Position numbers and translations under genes: made by a program
The notes under the pieces: generated by a model
Told to the model about the DNA's origin: nothing
Seen by the model: only the letters and a program-made list of their open reading frames with translations
Database searches by the model: none
Source of the DNA: Zygotorulaspora mrakii
Lineage: Eukaryota; Ascomycota; Saccharomycetes; Saccharomycetales; Saccharomycetaceae
Length of the DNA stretch: 64,000 nt
Assembly: GCF_013402915.1 (NCBI RefSeq)
Contig: NC_050722.1
Span: 62,001 to 126,000, forward strand
Reading direction: 5' to 3'
Shown here: piece after piece, positions 39,728 through 52,544 of the stretch
Numbering within the stretch: position 1 is the stretch's first letter
Layout: each line of letters opens with the position of its first letter

Positions 39728-39929
39728 ATTTACAGTGCATATATCATGTTATACTAGGTAAGTAACCCAAACTTACCCTGTCTTAATGGTTTTCCCTGTC
39801 GATTATTTTTCGGCTTTTTAGACTTCAGAAGAAGCGCATAACCTCAAAATATTGTCGAACTAGCATTCGGTTTAAACTATTTTAATAGTATTATACCGCT
39901 GAGCTTGGGTTGCAGTTTACTTCTGGAGA

Positions 39930-40550
39930 ATGTCGCATTATCGTAGTCGTGACTTGAAGTTTTGCACCGTGTGTGCATCAAACAATAATCGGTCGATGGA
40001 ATCACATAAAGTACTGCAAGAAGCTGGTTATGATGTTAGCTCATATGGAACTGGTTCTGCAGTAAGACTGCCTGGACTCTCCATAGATAAGCCAAATGTG
40101 TACCCTTTTGGTACACCTTATAATGATATATATAATGATCTTTTATCGCAATCAGCAGATCGCTACAAGTCTAACGGTCTCTTACAGATGCTGGATAGGA
40201 ACAGAAAATTGAAAAGAGCACCTGAAAAATGGCACAATAATGTTAAAACATTCGATTTCGTCTTTACTTGTGAAGAGAGATGTTTTGATTCTGTTTGTGA
40301 GGATTTGATGAATAGAGGTGGCGTCTTGAATAAAATTGTTCATGTAATAAATATTGACATCAAAGATGATAATGAGAACGCTAAAATTGGTGGTAAAGCG
40401 ATACTGAAACTGGCAGAGATGCTAAATGGACAAGTAGAGCAATCGGATAAGAATGCGGCACCTTTTGAAGATTGTATCATGGATATTTTAACCGACTGGC
40501 AAAAACAATATCCTCAATTGCCACTTTTATATTCACCTGCATATTACTGA
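39930..40550 (+). CDS. SSU72: Ssu72 phosphatase, RNA polymerase II CTD Ser5/Ser7
   Basis: This is a 206-residue protein, the same length as in S. cerevisiae. The low-molecular-weight-type phosphatase loop C-x5-R is Cys15-Arg21 in VCASNNNRS. The downstream Asp-containing region ends with the conserved LLYSPAYY. Ssu72 is an essential subunit of the cleavage and polyadenylation factor and dephosphorylates Ser5-P and Ser7-P of the Pol II tail during termination and recycling. The hAT element ends 202 bp upstream of its ATG. It converges on GUD1, leaving 69 bp between stop codons. Confidence 0.98.
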   Translation: MSHYRSRDLKFCTVCASNNNRSMESHKVLQEAGYDVSSYGTGSAVRLPGLSIDKPNVYPFGTPYNDIYNDLLSQSADRYKSNGLLQMLDRNRKLKRAPEKWHNNVKTFDFVFTCEERCFDSVCEDLMNRGGVLNKIVHVINIDIKDDNENAKIGGKAILKLAEMLNGQVEQSDKNAAPFEDCIMDILTDWQKQYPQLPLLYSPAYY

Positions 40551-40619
40551 GTAAAACTTTTCTTTCACATCATTACGTGAGTACATTAAATTTATAGATT
40601 GTATATAATGCCTGCAATT

Positions 40620-43502
<2,883 letters not shown>

Positions 43503-44881
43503 ATGATAGGTTTAAAGTCCTGGTCAGTTGCATTTTTCTTCTATTTCGTCGTGATACTGACGCTATTTTCGATTCATCGAAGCAGTACTAAATTGCGTCA
43601 TTCTCGTTACTCTCACTGGCGCTCCAGTTCTCCTCCTGATTTGCTTTTTCCAGTGCTCAGCAAGAGAGACGACACAAAGGAGCTATTCCTGCGCATTGAT
43701 CGTCTAGGCATCAGTGGTAAAGAGCTCCTGCGGTTCTTTAAAGTTCATCTCTTACGAATTATGGATGTCGATCACAGGCAGAGGGCGGCGAAGAATACGG
43801 CAGGTGTCCTGGAGCCAATGGATGTTGCGGTATCACAATACTATGACCTTTTCAAGCAATATCTGTACACCGACTACACGAACCAAGATTTTAATGACAA
43901 CAATCATGGTAGTGGCGATGTGGGCAGGGGCGATAAATGCGCACCTTACGATTCCATCGTGGCGAGATTAACAAAGGGAGTAGATCCAAGGCCGATACAT
44001 TCACATAATGACTATTGGAGAAAGATCCCTCTTTTTGAAGCGTTGGCATTTGGTGCTAGTAGTGTTGAAGCTGATGTTTGGATCGTTCCCGAGACACGGG
44101 ATGAAACCAACGATAACAATGATGAAAACGGAGAAGATGACGATAGCGGGATGATGAATCAGTTCGCACTGGCCGTAGGGCATAATGAAGACTATTTGGA
44201 TCCAGTAAATCAAAATTTAGATCAACTTTACACAAAACCATTGAGAGATATGCTAGATCAAGTTAACTGTCGAGGAACAAGTAAGAAAAATGGTGTGTTC
44301 TTTAATTCTCCAGAGACAACTTTACTGTTGTACATTGATTTTAAATCCATGGATTCCGAAATGACTTATCATTTATTAATGGATAAATATCTGAAACCAT
44401 TGATAGATCAAGAATACATATCCTTTTATGACATGGAAATGGGAAAGTCGTTTACAATCAAATCACGATCATACTAACTGGTAATTATCCAAAAGACAGG
44501 GAAGTAATCAACAATGGAAATGGCGATGAAGGTTATTATTATTCAGGTAAACGTCACGTCTTCCTAGATGCTGATCTTTTAGATTTAGAATCAATGATTC
44601 CAAATACTTCGATAACATCATCAGCTTCCTTTGATGATATTATGAAGCATTGTAGTATTTCAAAAGCGAAAACAATGTGGACAAACCATTTAGTTCGTTC
44701 ACACATTAATTGCATAAGATCTCTTATAGATGAAAATCATGAGAAAAATTTGAAGACTAGAATATGGGGTGTACCAGCTTGACCAGAAAACACATTGAAA
44801 ACGCTCTGGCGCCAGCAAGTCTACGATATACACTCAGATTTACTGAATGTTGATGATCTTCACCGTGCAACAAGTTTTTAG
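43503..44881 (+). pseudogene. AIM6: AIM6 (YDL237W family) broken by a frameshift and a stop
   Basis: The first part (43503 to about 44446) reads as an Aim6-type protein. It has an N-terminal hydrophobic anchor (SVAFFFYFVVILTLF), the conserved PIHSHNDYWR and SSVEADVW motifs of this phosphodiesterase-like family, and LLLYIDFKS. At the GGGAAAG run (44441-44447) the frame shifts as if one base were lost. Reading ahead in the downstream frame continues the family sequence (ITIILTGNYPKDRE, then VFLDADLLDLES) to an in-frame TGA at 44780-44782. Related sequence (PENTLKTLWRQQ, LNVDDLHRATSF) continues to TAG at 44879-44881. Two independent lesions argue against a simple sequencing slip, although that remains possible. 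Function in yeast: unknown, linked to mitochondrial inheritance. Confidence 0.85.
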
Positions 44882-45020
44882 TTTTATGAATCTTTTATTT
44901 TTTAAATCATCTTCACAACGCTTACATAAATTCTTCACTTAATAGTTATTTCTTCTCATACATCTCCTGATATATGATTGATATAAGAATTTCCAAAATT
45001 AAAATTTGGAGGAATAAAAT

Positions 45021-45569
45021 GAAAGATAAATCAAAAATTATAAGACCCACCCATTTCTATCGAAACTCTTCAGAATTTTTACTCTATCGTTCCGAGGAAC
45101 AGTAAAGTAATATCAAAACAAGCATTCACCCTCCGCAGAAGGTACATTCAATGTCATTTATCACACTCACTCCTCAAAAATCGTTAAACCTTCTCATTGA
45201 ATTAACTTCAGCGGAATCAATGAAGTTGAAAAGAAATGTGAAAAACTCTTCCAAAGAAAGAACGTTTGTTAAGATTCTCCTAAAGAACCCCGACTTCCCC
45301 AGCACTGATTGTACTCAGTGCCATGCTTCTCCAGGCAGAAGAAAAAAGGGCCTCAATACCATACAGCATTGCTGAAATGATATTGAGAACGAGGAAATGA
45401 AACGTCAGCAAGTATACTCTTCGCTCGTATGTGCATTGACGAGGAAACTTACATCATTACTTCGTTCGACTGAGCCGAACAGATAAATGCATAGCATTCC
45501 CCAGATTGAAGATGTACACCCGGTCAGATGGACTTGTTGATCTCCCCTGACATCTTAAGGTAAGTATGA
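45021..45569 (-). ncRNA. SNR19: U1 spliceosomal snRNA
   Basis: The minus strand begins at 45569 with ATACTTACCT, the sequence that pairs with 5' splice sites. Next comes TAAGATGTCAGGGGAGATCA, which forms stem-loop I much as in S. cerevisiae U1. Near the other end, CTTATAATTTTTGATTTAT contains the Sm site (AATTTTTG, complement of 45032-45039) and closely matches the yeast 3' end, so the 3' end is put at about 45021. The length, about 549 nt, is like the 568-nt yeast RNA, far longer than metazoan U1. The locus next to POP1 also agrees with S. cerevisiae as I recall it. The 74-codon frame at 45151-45375 lies inside this RNA gene and is spurious. Confidence 0.93.
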
Positions 45570-45633
45570 GGATTTAAAAAGAATTGTAAAGTAACGGCAA
45601 ATAAATAAAACGAAAACTTTCGCACGCTGGATT

Positions 45634-45640
45634 TTATACT
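45634..45640 (-). promoter_or_regulatory. TATA box of the U1 snRNA gene
   Basis: TATAAAA on the minus strand, about 65-71 bp upstream of the U1 5' end at 45569. The spacing is normal for a yeast Pol II start. It lies between the POP1 stop and the U1 gene. Confidence 0.6.
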
Positions 45641-45767
45641 TAAAAATTTTTATCGAAGAAAGTGACGATGCTTCAAAGGGGGGGTAACCTTCATGTAATG
45701 CACAATAGTAAAAAAAATGAAACTGTGTTAAGGCCCGTATGCTAATTAATATAATATTTACATGGAT

Positions 45768-48416
45768 TTACATTGGAATGAAATTCCATTCCACGAGTCT
45801 ATAAGTATTGGTACCCACATTGCGTATCAGTAAGTGTCTGCTTGTGCGTTTTCGCGCAACTTCTGCATCTATAAATCCCTGCGCAACACCTTTGCCTTCG
45901 GCGAGATGGTAAGCGCCGGTTGTAATGAAACCAACAAGATCGTGAATGTTGGGCAGTGGATGTTTTGTCTCATTATCTTTTCTGCCATCAGAACGATAGA
46001 GTCCTGCGCTAACTTTTTTCCAATAATCAGCATCTTCCAGTGGAATCTGATAAATACGAGAGTTGTCTGTTGGATGGCCTTTTCCAACACACGTGCATGA
46101 TATGGCAGTCACCTGTAGAGGAGTTTCATTTATTGAAGACTGCGCTGATTTCTCCCAGTCGATTTCCCTTGGTTCTGCCCTTGTATTCACAGTCAATTCA
46201 ATTGGTAATGAAAAGTCCTGAGTGATATCATACGTATCTTTGTTGACGATATCTTTGTAATACTCGAAAAGGTCGTTCAAAACCTGGATATCTCTTGCTC
46301 CATAGCTGTCGAACTGTGTGGTCTTATTTTCATTGCAATGTCCTAGAGTTTTTCCATCCCTTGTTAGGTATTTTAAACCATTCCTCAAAATTTGTAATAA
46401 TTTCCAATCACAGCTAAAGTAATCACCAATTTCGCCTTGAAAGGATGGAAGAACATCTTTGTGAATATCCAAAATCTTATCGAATGAAACCCGTTTTCCT
46501 GGTGCTTTTTTATCCCATTTCAGTTTTTTGGTATCTCTTTTGTAAATCGAGTTTTCCTTTTGTCCCACAAGCGTGAAGGGAAAATCATCAGGAAAAAATA
46601 ATTTATTATTCTCGTAACTAAGTTGTTGCATCTGTCTCAACCCCATATGGTATACCCTTGTAACTCTATTCAACTGATACCAAAAGGGCAATACCCAGAA
46701 CCATGGCAATATTACCACCCAGTCGTCACTTTTTTGTCTCTTTACAATGAAAAGTGGAATTGAGGGATCTGTTTTGCTATTGTAGGGGATCATATTTTTA
46801 GTTTGATTGACTGGATCAGTTGACATAAGCCTTTGTCGTCTAGTAGCAAGCTGTTTCAAAGTCGACTGATTAAAATACGAATTTTCTCTTTCCTTTGAAT
46901 TGGTCAATTTGTGAACAATACTGCTTATCTCTTTAGAAGGAAAATTGTTCTGCAAGTTGATGATATCATCGACTGTGGGAGTATCTGAAGAAGATGTATT
47001 CAGTGGCCTTGGGGCTGATAAATGGCGTGGATCAATGCATTCGAAGGCAAACATAGCCTTCAGTGGTAAAACAGAGGTATCAGCGATTGTAGAAGCCATT
47101 TTCAACTGAGAGAAGGATTCGCTTTTACTATGAGTCCTCATAATTGAAGCAAGCGCATTTAAAGATTTGGCTCCTTTAACAGTGATGCTTCCGAGTGAGT
47201 ACCGACAATCACTTAACGAGATTCTATCGCCATACTTTCTAAGTATGGCGAAGAAAACTGTTGGATATATTGCTGGGTGCAATCTTATCATTACAGTATG
47301 CACGTCTATCCATAATAAATCTACAGGACCGAGTATTGTCGAGCAGTCATTTTCTATATCGTAAACGTATCCCTCAAACCAATTTTTCGAATCCCTGAAT
47401 TTCTTTGTAACGGATCGACTCCCGGAAAGTGTGGATATTATTTCCTTTAGATTACTTCCGTTTTCGTCTTTCTTCAAGGAGTCTTTTACGATCATGGTAC
47501 CGTAAAAGCTTGTGTCCAACGCTAATGCCCCATCTGAAGAAGCAACATTTCCTCCCAGACGATGGGTCAATCTAAAGCATTTTTGAGTCGGTGACCAAGG
47601 TATTTGGTAGCCCCATCGTTTGATCATGTGCGACCTCTTCGCATTCCATATATGCGAGGGGATCCACGCAAAGAACCGTTGCCTTTTTAAAAATTTTATG
47701 CGGTTTCTTGGTGGTAGTGCAAGTTCGTTCAACGCACAATTATCATAGCTCCCCATCGCATTATTTCTACTCAGAACATCAGGATTGTTCCTTCTCTTTG
47801 CTCCTATTTGCGAATTGAGAAATTTGATCTTTGATCTCAGATTTATATTTCGCGACAATACCCCATCTGGTAATGCAAGTTTCATCGAAGCTGACTTGCT
47901 GGCTAACCTCAACAGTTTAACTGACATTTTTGCTCTGTAAAGTGCTCTTGCTGACAGGCCATGGTTTCTCTTTGTTTTCTTGAAGACGGAGCCATTACTC
48001 TTCGATCCAGGTGATACAACTCTCTGATCATTCTTGGCCATTTCACGCATTGCTCGATTGCGCATTCTCTTCGGTATGCGCTTGACATTGTGCGAGGCGG
48101 TCCTGCGACGAAGTTTGCGCGGCAGAGACTGGAATACTCTCGTGGAATTGGCACTCTTCGAAGTCCGCATTGCCAATTGCAATTCCTTCAGTTCGAATTC
48201 ACGAGAAGAAACGAATTCCGCCACTTTGAGAATTCCACCGGATTCCGACAAATTGTTGCCGCCCTCCAGTCTGCCCGCATTGGATCCCGCAACGTTCTGC
48301 TTAACGTCAAAACGAACTGCTTCTGCCCTTATAGTCCGCGCATTTCTGATCTTCTGTCTCTTGAACAGCTGGTTTCTATTCAGCTGCTTCTTGCCGCCAG
48401 TCACGCCACTACTCAT
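45768..48416 (-). CDS. POP1: RNase P / RNase MRP subunit Pop1
   Basis: The first in-frame ATG is at 48416 (MSSGVTGGKKQLN), giving 882 residues (875 in S. cerevisiae). Pop1 is the largest protein of nuclear RNase P and RNase MRP and is needed for tRNA 5' maturation and pre-rRNA A3 cleavage. The N-terminal quarter is very basic (for example LPRKLRRRTASHNVKRIPKR), as expected for an RNA-wrapping protein. The POPLD-type region is in the middle (VILPWFWVLPFWYQL). The C-terminus (FIDAEVARKRTSRHLLIRNV) is conserved. An open frame on the opposite strand near 48034-48563 is a shadow. Confidence 0.96.
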   Translation of the reverse strand: MSSGVTGGKKQLNRNQLFKRQKIRNARTIRAEAVRFDVKQNVAGSNAGRLEGGNNLSESGGILKVAEFVSSREFELKELQLAMRTSKSANSTRVFQSLPRKLRRRTASHNVKRIPKRMRNRAMREMAKNDQRVVSPGSKSNGSVFKKTKRNHGLSARALYRAKMSVKLLRLASKSASMKLALPDGVLSRNINLRSKIKFLNSQIGAKRRNNPDVLSRNNAMGSYDNCALNELALPPRNRIKFLKRQRFFAWIPSHIWNAKRSHMIKRWGYQIPWSPTQKCFRLTHRLGGNVASSDGALALDTSFYGTMIVKDSLKKDENGSNLKEIISTLSGSRSVTKKFRDSKNWFEGYVYDIENDCSTILGPVDLLWIDVHTVMIRLHPAIYPTVFFAILRKYGDRISLSDCRYSLGSITVKGAKSLNALASIMRTHSKSESFSQLKMASTIADTSVLPLKAMFAFECIDPRHLSAPRPLNTSSSDTPTVDDIINLQNNFPSKEISSIVHKLTNSKERENSYFNQSTLKQLATRRQRLMSTDPVNQTKNMIPYNSKTDPSIPLFIVKRQKSDDWVVILPWFWVLPFWYQLNRVTRVYHMGLRQMQQLSYENNKLFFPDDFPFTLVGQKENSIYKRDTKKLKWDKKAPGKRVSFDKILDIHKDVLPSFQGEIGDYFSCDWKLLQILRNGLKYLTRDGKTLGHCNENKTTQFDSYGARDIQVLNDLFEYYKDIVNKDTYDITQDFSLPIELTVNTRAEPREIDWEKSAQSSINETPLQVTAISCTCVGKGHPTDNSRIYQIPLEDADYWKKVSAGLYRSDGRKDNETKHPLPNIHDLVGFITTGAYHLAEGKGVAQGFIDAEVARKRTSRHLLIRNVGTNTYRLVEWNFIPM

Positions 48417-48589
48417 CCTGGCACACCCGTTTACTATCCTGTGCAGCTCCGGTTCTCCACGCAATATACTCCTTCAAGCACTGTCGATAGGATTCGGGTT
48501 GACCTCATCTCATCTTTTTCGAAATTGGCATCATCTCACATAACAGAGCGCTCTTTTTCATAGTAAGCAATCAACCTAGACTTTGACGT

Positions 48590-48660
48590 CGGGTAACTTT
48601 TTGAGCCGGGTAACCCCGTTTATCCGGGTAACGTCTCCTCGAAAGTCCCTTCCCGGGTAA
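48590..48660 (+). promoter_or_regulatory. Cluster of four Reb1 sites
   Basis: CGGGTAA occurs four times on the plus strand, at 48590, 48607, 48625 and 48654, within 71 bp. Reb1 sites create nucleosome-free regions, and one usually suffices. The cluster is about 175-245 bp from the POP1 ATG and about 770 bp from ADE12, so POP1 or an unannotated plus-strand transcript is the likelier target. Confidence 0.7.
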
Positions 48661-48694
48661 GTTTGGTTTCCAAAAAGCATCTCGTACGAAAACA

Positions 48695-48859
48695 ATGTTC
48701 TTTCTTTTCCTTCTTGCCTCTCCTTCCATCAGCCAATACGGTCAGGAGAAGTCAGCAAGAAAACGCGTCCGGGAAGAAGTCGAATTCTTAAGCTTCTTTT
48801 CGCTGCATAATCGAGGCCTTTCATCATATCGCGACACAATTCATTTAAAGAATAAATGA
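48695..48859 (+). CDS. Possible small ORF of unknown function
   Basis: A 54-codon frame opens with ATG in a good yeast context (AAACAATG) just after the Reb1 cluster and ends with TGA at 48857-48859. The N-terminus is hydrophobic (MFFLFLLASPSIS), which could act as a signal peptide; a basic ARKRVR follows. I recognise no relative. A frame of this length arises often by chance, so this is only a candidate. Confidence 0.2.
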   Translation: MFFLFLLASPSISQYGQEKSARKRVREEVEFLSFFSLHNRGLSSYRDTIHLKNK

Positions 48860-49428
48860 ATCTTAGGCATTATCAACGAGTAAATTAGCAAAATCATCAC
48901 ATATCACCATATGTCACCATATATCACCATACTAACACTGAAAATGTAAAAGTGTGTAAGTGTGACAGCTAGTCATGATGGAGCCCTCAGGTCTCCGGAG
49001 GTGTGACCGTATGCAGCACCACTGGGGGTGCTCGAGAAACGGAAGATAGAATTGGCATCTTGTTTTTCTTTTTTTGTATTCTGCGTTGATGATATCTGGC
49101 AGGACAGATTGGCCGAAATTGTTTAAATATGCGTGAAATTATCTGTTTTTAACCGATGTCTCTCAGGTAGACTCAAATTTTACTTTTTCATACAATTTTT
49201 GCTCAAGCACGACTACTTTTATTTCATAAATTTAATGATAATTTTACTACTAAACAATTCTTGATTTTGCAGCCTTGTTATATATGTTTCTTCTCTTTAA
49301 ACTTTTTCAGTTTCCACTTGGTTCGGGAGACTGCAACGTAGGTTTTCAATAACATACGTTCATAATAATAGATATTCGTTTCGATTCGACGAAAGAAGAG
49401 CTTTGCATACTATCGAGACTTTACAGCG

Positions 49429-50727
49429 ATGGTTAATGTTGTCTTAGGTGCCCAATGGGGTGATGAAGGCAAAGGTAAATTGGTTGACTTGCTAGTTGGC
49501 AAGTACGACATTGTTGCCCGTTGTGCTGGTGGTAACAATGCTGGACACACTATCGTGGTTGATGGTGTTAAGTACGACTTTCACATGTTGCCATCGGGAT
49601 TGGTGAACCCGTATTGTCAGAATCTGCTAGGTAACGGTGTCGTCATTCATGTTCCATCGTTCTTCAAAGAATTGGAAACTTTGGAAGCAAAGGGATTGAC
49701 TAACGCAAGAGGTAGACTATTCATCTCCTCCAGGGCTCATTTAGTGTTTGACTTTCACCAACGTACCGATAAGCTAAGAGAATTGGAACTATCTGGTGCA
49801 GCAAAGGATGGTAAGAATATCGGTACCACTGGTAAGGGGATTGGTCCAACTTACTCTACAAAGGCCTCAAGATCCGGACTTAGAGTTCATCACTTGGTCA
49901 ATGACAATGAAGGCTCTTGGGATGAATTTGTCGTCAAGTATAATAGGTTACTCGAGACAAGAAAACAGCGTTATGGTGATTTTGACTATGATGCTGATGA
50001 AGAATTAGCCAGATTCAAAAAATACAAAGAAGAACTGAAACCCTTCATTGTCGATTCTGTCGTTTTCATCCACAAAGCGATTGCAGAAAAGAAGAGCATT
50101 CTTGTTGAAGGTGCCAACGCTCTTATGTTGGACATCGATTTTGGTACATATCCATATGTTACCTCTTCAAATACAGGTATTGGTGGTGTTATCACTGGTT
50201 TAGGTATTCCTCCGCGTACTATAGATAAAGTTTATGGTGTTGTAAAGGCTTATACTACAAGAGTTGGAGAAGGTCCTTTCCCAACTGAACAATTGAATGC
50301 TAATGGTGAAAAATTACAAAACATCGGTGCTGAATTTGGTGTTACAACTGGTCGTAAACGTCGTTGTGGTTGGTTAGATCTTGTTATACTAAAGTACTCC
50401 ACTTTGATCAACGGTTATACCAGTTTGAATGTTACCAAACTAGATGTTCTGGATACTTTCAAGGAAATCCCAATCGGTGTCTCTTATTTCCTAAATGGTA
50501 AAGAATTGGATTTATTCCCTGAGGATTTAACCACTTTAGGCAAAGTTGAAGTTAAATATGTTACGTTACCAGGATGGGATCAAGACATAACAAAGGTCAC
50601 CAATTATGCTGATCTTCCTGAAAATGCTAAGAAATATTTAAAATTCATTGAGGATTTTGTTGGCGTCCCAGTTGAATGGGTCGGTACCGGGCCATCAAGA
50701 GATTCCATGTTGCACATCGATGTTTAG
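49429..50727 (+). CDS. ADE12: Adenylosuccinate synthase
   Basis: This is a 432-residue protein (433 in S. cerevisiae). It makes adenylosuccinate from IMP, aspartate and GTP, the first committed step to AMP. The GTP-binding loop GDEGKGK is at 11-17, the catalytic His40 in GGNNAGHTI, and the IMP/GTP-binding segments [17 protein letters not shown] and [14 protein letters not shown] are intact. Codon use is that of a well-expressed gene. The ATG follows an A-rich leader; the gene is divergent from POP1 and convergent with ALG9. Confidence 0.99.
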   Translation: MVNVVLGAQWGDEGKGKLVDLLVGKYDIVARCAGGNNAGHTIVVDGVKYDFHMLPSGLVNPYCQNLLGNGVVIHVPSFFKELETLEAKGLTNARGRLFISSRAHLVFDFHQRTDKLRELELSGAAKDGKNIGTTGKGIGPTYSTKASRSGLRVHHLVNDNEGSWDEFVVKYNRLLETRKQRYGDFDYDADEELARFKKYKEELKPFIVDSVVFIHKAIAEKKSILVEGANALMLDIDFGTYPYVTSSNTGIGGVITGLGIPPRTIDKVYGVVKAYTTRVGEGPFPTEQLNANGEKLQNIGAEFGVTTGRKRRCGWLDLVILKYSTLINGYTSLNVTKLDVLDTFKEIPIGVSYFLNGKELDLFPEDLTTLGKVEVKYVTLPGWDQDITKVTNYADLPENAKKYLKFIEDFVGVPVEWVGTGPSRDSMLHIDV

Positions 50728-50834
50728 AAAAATGAACTGTGGTAACTTTTCAATATATATGCAAAGATATAATCGTTATTTGTTTGTTGCAAATTTGAAT
50801 TACAATAATTGAAAAATTTATCTCGTACTGTATA

Positions 50835-52544
50835 TCAAACGTTTTTTACCTGCTCAAACAGGCAGTAGTCAACTTTTTCTGTGCCATATATTTTGCTCCA
50901 ATATTCAGCATAGTTAGAAGATAAGAGTTCAGCAATGCTAGTGGGAAAGTAAAATGATCTTCCTAAAATTTTTGAATTTTCAACGTCTACGAACTTGGCG
51001 CAAGAATGAGCGATCCATCCTTGAGGCATTGAATTAGGATCAAATGCATCTTTTCTTTCATTGACATCGGAAGTTATATCAACAAAATAGTCACATTTGG
51101 AAATTGGCCATAATTTTCCTTCATCAAAAATATTTTTCTTGTTCATTCCTTTTGGGATCTTTCTTATCTTTGAAAAAATGTTACCTTCTTCGCTGAAATC
51201 GCCAGGCAGTAGCCCATCAAACCCTGAAGAAACAAACCTTAGTCTGTAATTATCTGGGAGAAAAAAAGAGTTTGGGAAATGGTACCATTCGCGACCAGTA
51301 CACACGTTAACAATATCATCACTCTCATTATTCAAATCGTACAATGTCGAATAGACATCCAATGGAGCACTGTAGTTATCTAATATCGCCATAATTCTCG
51401 ATGTTGCTTGTATAATAACGAATGCAATGATGCACAACTTAATCACAGACCTTGTCAATTTGCACCTGTTGACTGATTTTAATAGTGTAGAAAACCCAAC
51501 AGCAGCTGCCAAAGATAGCAATGAATAAATTGGATACAAAAACCTCTCTTCCTTATGAGGCTGCGATGTAAAAATAAGTAACCATGTAATCAATGATAGC
51601 CATAATGGCCATAATCTCTTACGTGAAATGCCGATGATACTTAAAATAAGGACAGGTAACGGGAAATTCAGGAAAAGATTGAAAACATAATATGTCCAAG
51701 ACTCCACACCAAAGATGTTAGGCCCTGAGGAGGCATCAGCATTTATTACGTTATACCAAAAGATGTTCCAGGATACAGGAGTAAACTTTCCATAAAACAA
51801 AGAGTCAAGTGTGAATGTGGCTGCAACTACTAGAGAGACAATGACCAATGAATCGAACACGGTCCTCACTGTAACAATCAATTTATGGTGAAACAAATAA
51901 TGTAAACAGATTGGCAAACTCAATACCAAAACGAACGGCCAACCCAGAACACCACCAATTAAATTGAAGGTAATGCTTGCCAAGAAGCTCGATGTGGAAT
52001 CAGTCGATAAATAGTTTAATGCATGTTTAGAAGACCCAAGGCAGAGTAGCATTGCTATTGCTGAAGGCAATAACTCAACTGATGCATGAAACCAACCCGG
52101 ATTGAAAATTTGAAAAAGCAACCAGTAATTGGCAATAGAAATTGAAAGCGTTCTTGAAATCTCTCGATGTAAACTTATTTCTAGTATGAAGCTGCCAAAG
52201 CCAAGCAATCCTCTAACAATATAAAAATTCCATTCTGCATTAAATGCTAACGCCTTGTTCAGCGGATACAGCAGACTAGCAAACGGCAAGAGGAAAGCCC
52301 ATGAACGAATTGAATATTCTGGGGAGTATTCCCATGTTTGCTTACCAAAACCTCTGACGAGTAGATTCAATGGTTCCCAATAATTGAACGTCTCATCGCA
52401 ATCCGATATTATTGAAAAAATTGGCTGCAAGAAAACCCTCGAAAACGCTAGAAGTATAATTAATGTTCCGGTTATCAATTTGCAGCTTTTCATAGTGTAG
52501 GTTAATTGCTCTTTGGGTCCCTCACGCTCCTTGGTGATAGTCAT
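50835..52544 (-). CDS. ALG9: ER alpha-1,2-mannosyltransferase Alg9
   Basis: 569 residues from the first ATG. An in-frame Met at codon 18 (52493, MKSCKLITGTLII) gives a protein of 552 residues, close to the 555 of S. cerevisiae, and places the first membrane span right at the N-terminus as in that species. It may therefore be the main start. Alg9 adds the seventh and ninth mannoses to dolichol-linked oligosaccharide in the ER lumen (GT22 family). The luminal motif DCDETFNYWEPLNLL, followed by RGFGKQTWEYSPEYSIRS, is intact, and many hydrophobic spans follow up to about residue 400. It converges on ADE12. Confidence 0.96.
   Translation of the reverse strand: MTITKEREGPKEQLTYTMKSCKLITGTLIILLAFSRVFLQPIFSIISDCDETFNYWEPLNLLVRGFGKQTWEYSPEYSIRSWAFLLPFASLLYPLNKALAFNAEWNFYIVRGLLGFGSFILEISLHREISRTLSISIANYWLLFQIFNPGWFHASVELLPSAIAMLLCLGSSKHALNYLSTDSTSSFLASITFNLIGGVLGWPFVLVLSLPICLHYLFHHKLIVTVRTVFDSLVIVSLVVAATFTLDSLFYGKFTPVSWNIFWYNVINADASSGPNIFGVESWTYYVFNLFLNFPLPVLILSIIGISRKRLWPLWLSLITWLLIFTSQPHKEERFLYPIYSLLSLAAAVGFSTLLKSVNRCKLTRSVIKLCIIAFVIIQATSRIMAILDNYSAPLDVYSTLYDLNNESDDIVNVCTGREWYHFPNSFFLPDNYRLRFVSSGFDGLLPGDFSEEGNIFSKIRKIPKGMNKKNIFDEGKLWPISKCDYFVDITSDVNERKDAFDPNSMPQGWIAHSCAKFVDVENSKILGRSFYFPTSIAELLSSNYAEYWSKIYGTEKVDYCLFEQVKNV

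Larger units (their letters stand above)
48417..49428. other. Divergent promoter region POP1 / ADE12
   Basis: 1,012 bp. Four Reb1 cores are clustered at 48590-48660. A 54-codon open frame lies at 48695-48859. Three 10-bp repeats (ATATCACCAT type) occupy 48901-48930, ending in TACTAAC (48930-48936). A GC-rich segment with short hairpins follows (48980-49032), then T-tracts near 49060. Downstream, to the ADE12 ATG, the DNA is plain and AT-rich. Confidence 0.6.

Noticed and set aside
45151..45375. 74-codon frame
   Set aside because: Lies wholly within the U1 snRNA gene on the opposite strand.
48034..48563. 169- and 157-codon frames opposite the POP1 5' end
   Set aside because: Antisense to the basic N-terminus of Pop1, which is conserved in character; no domain content.
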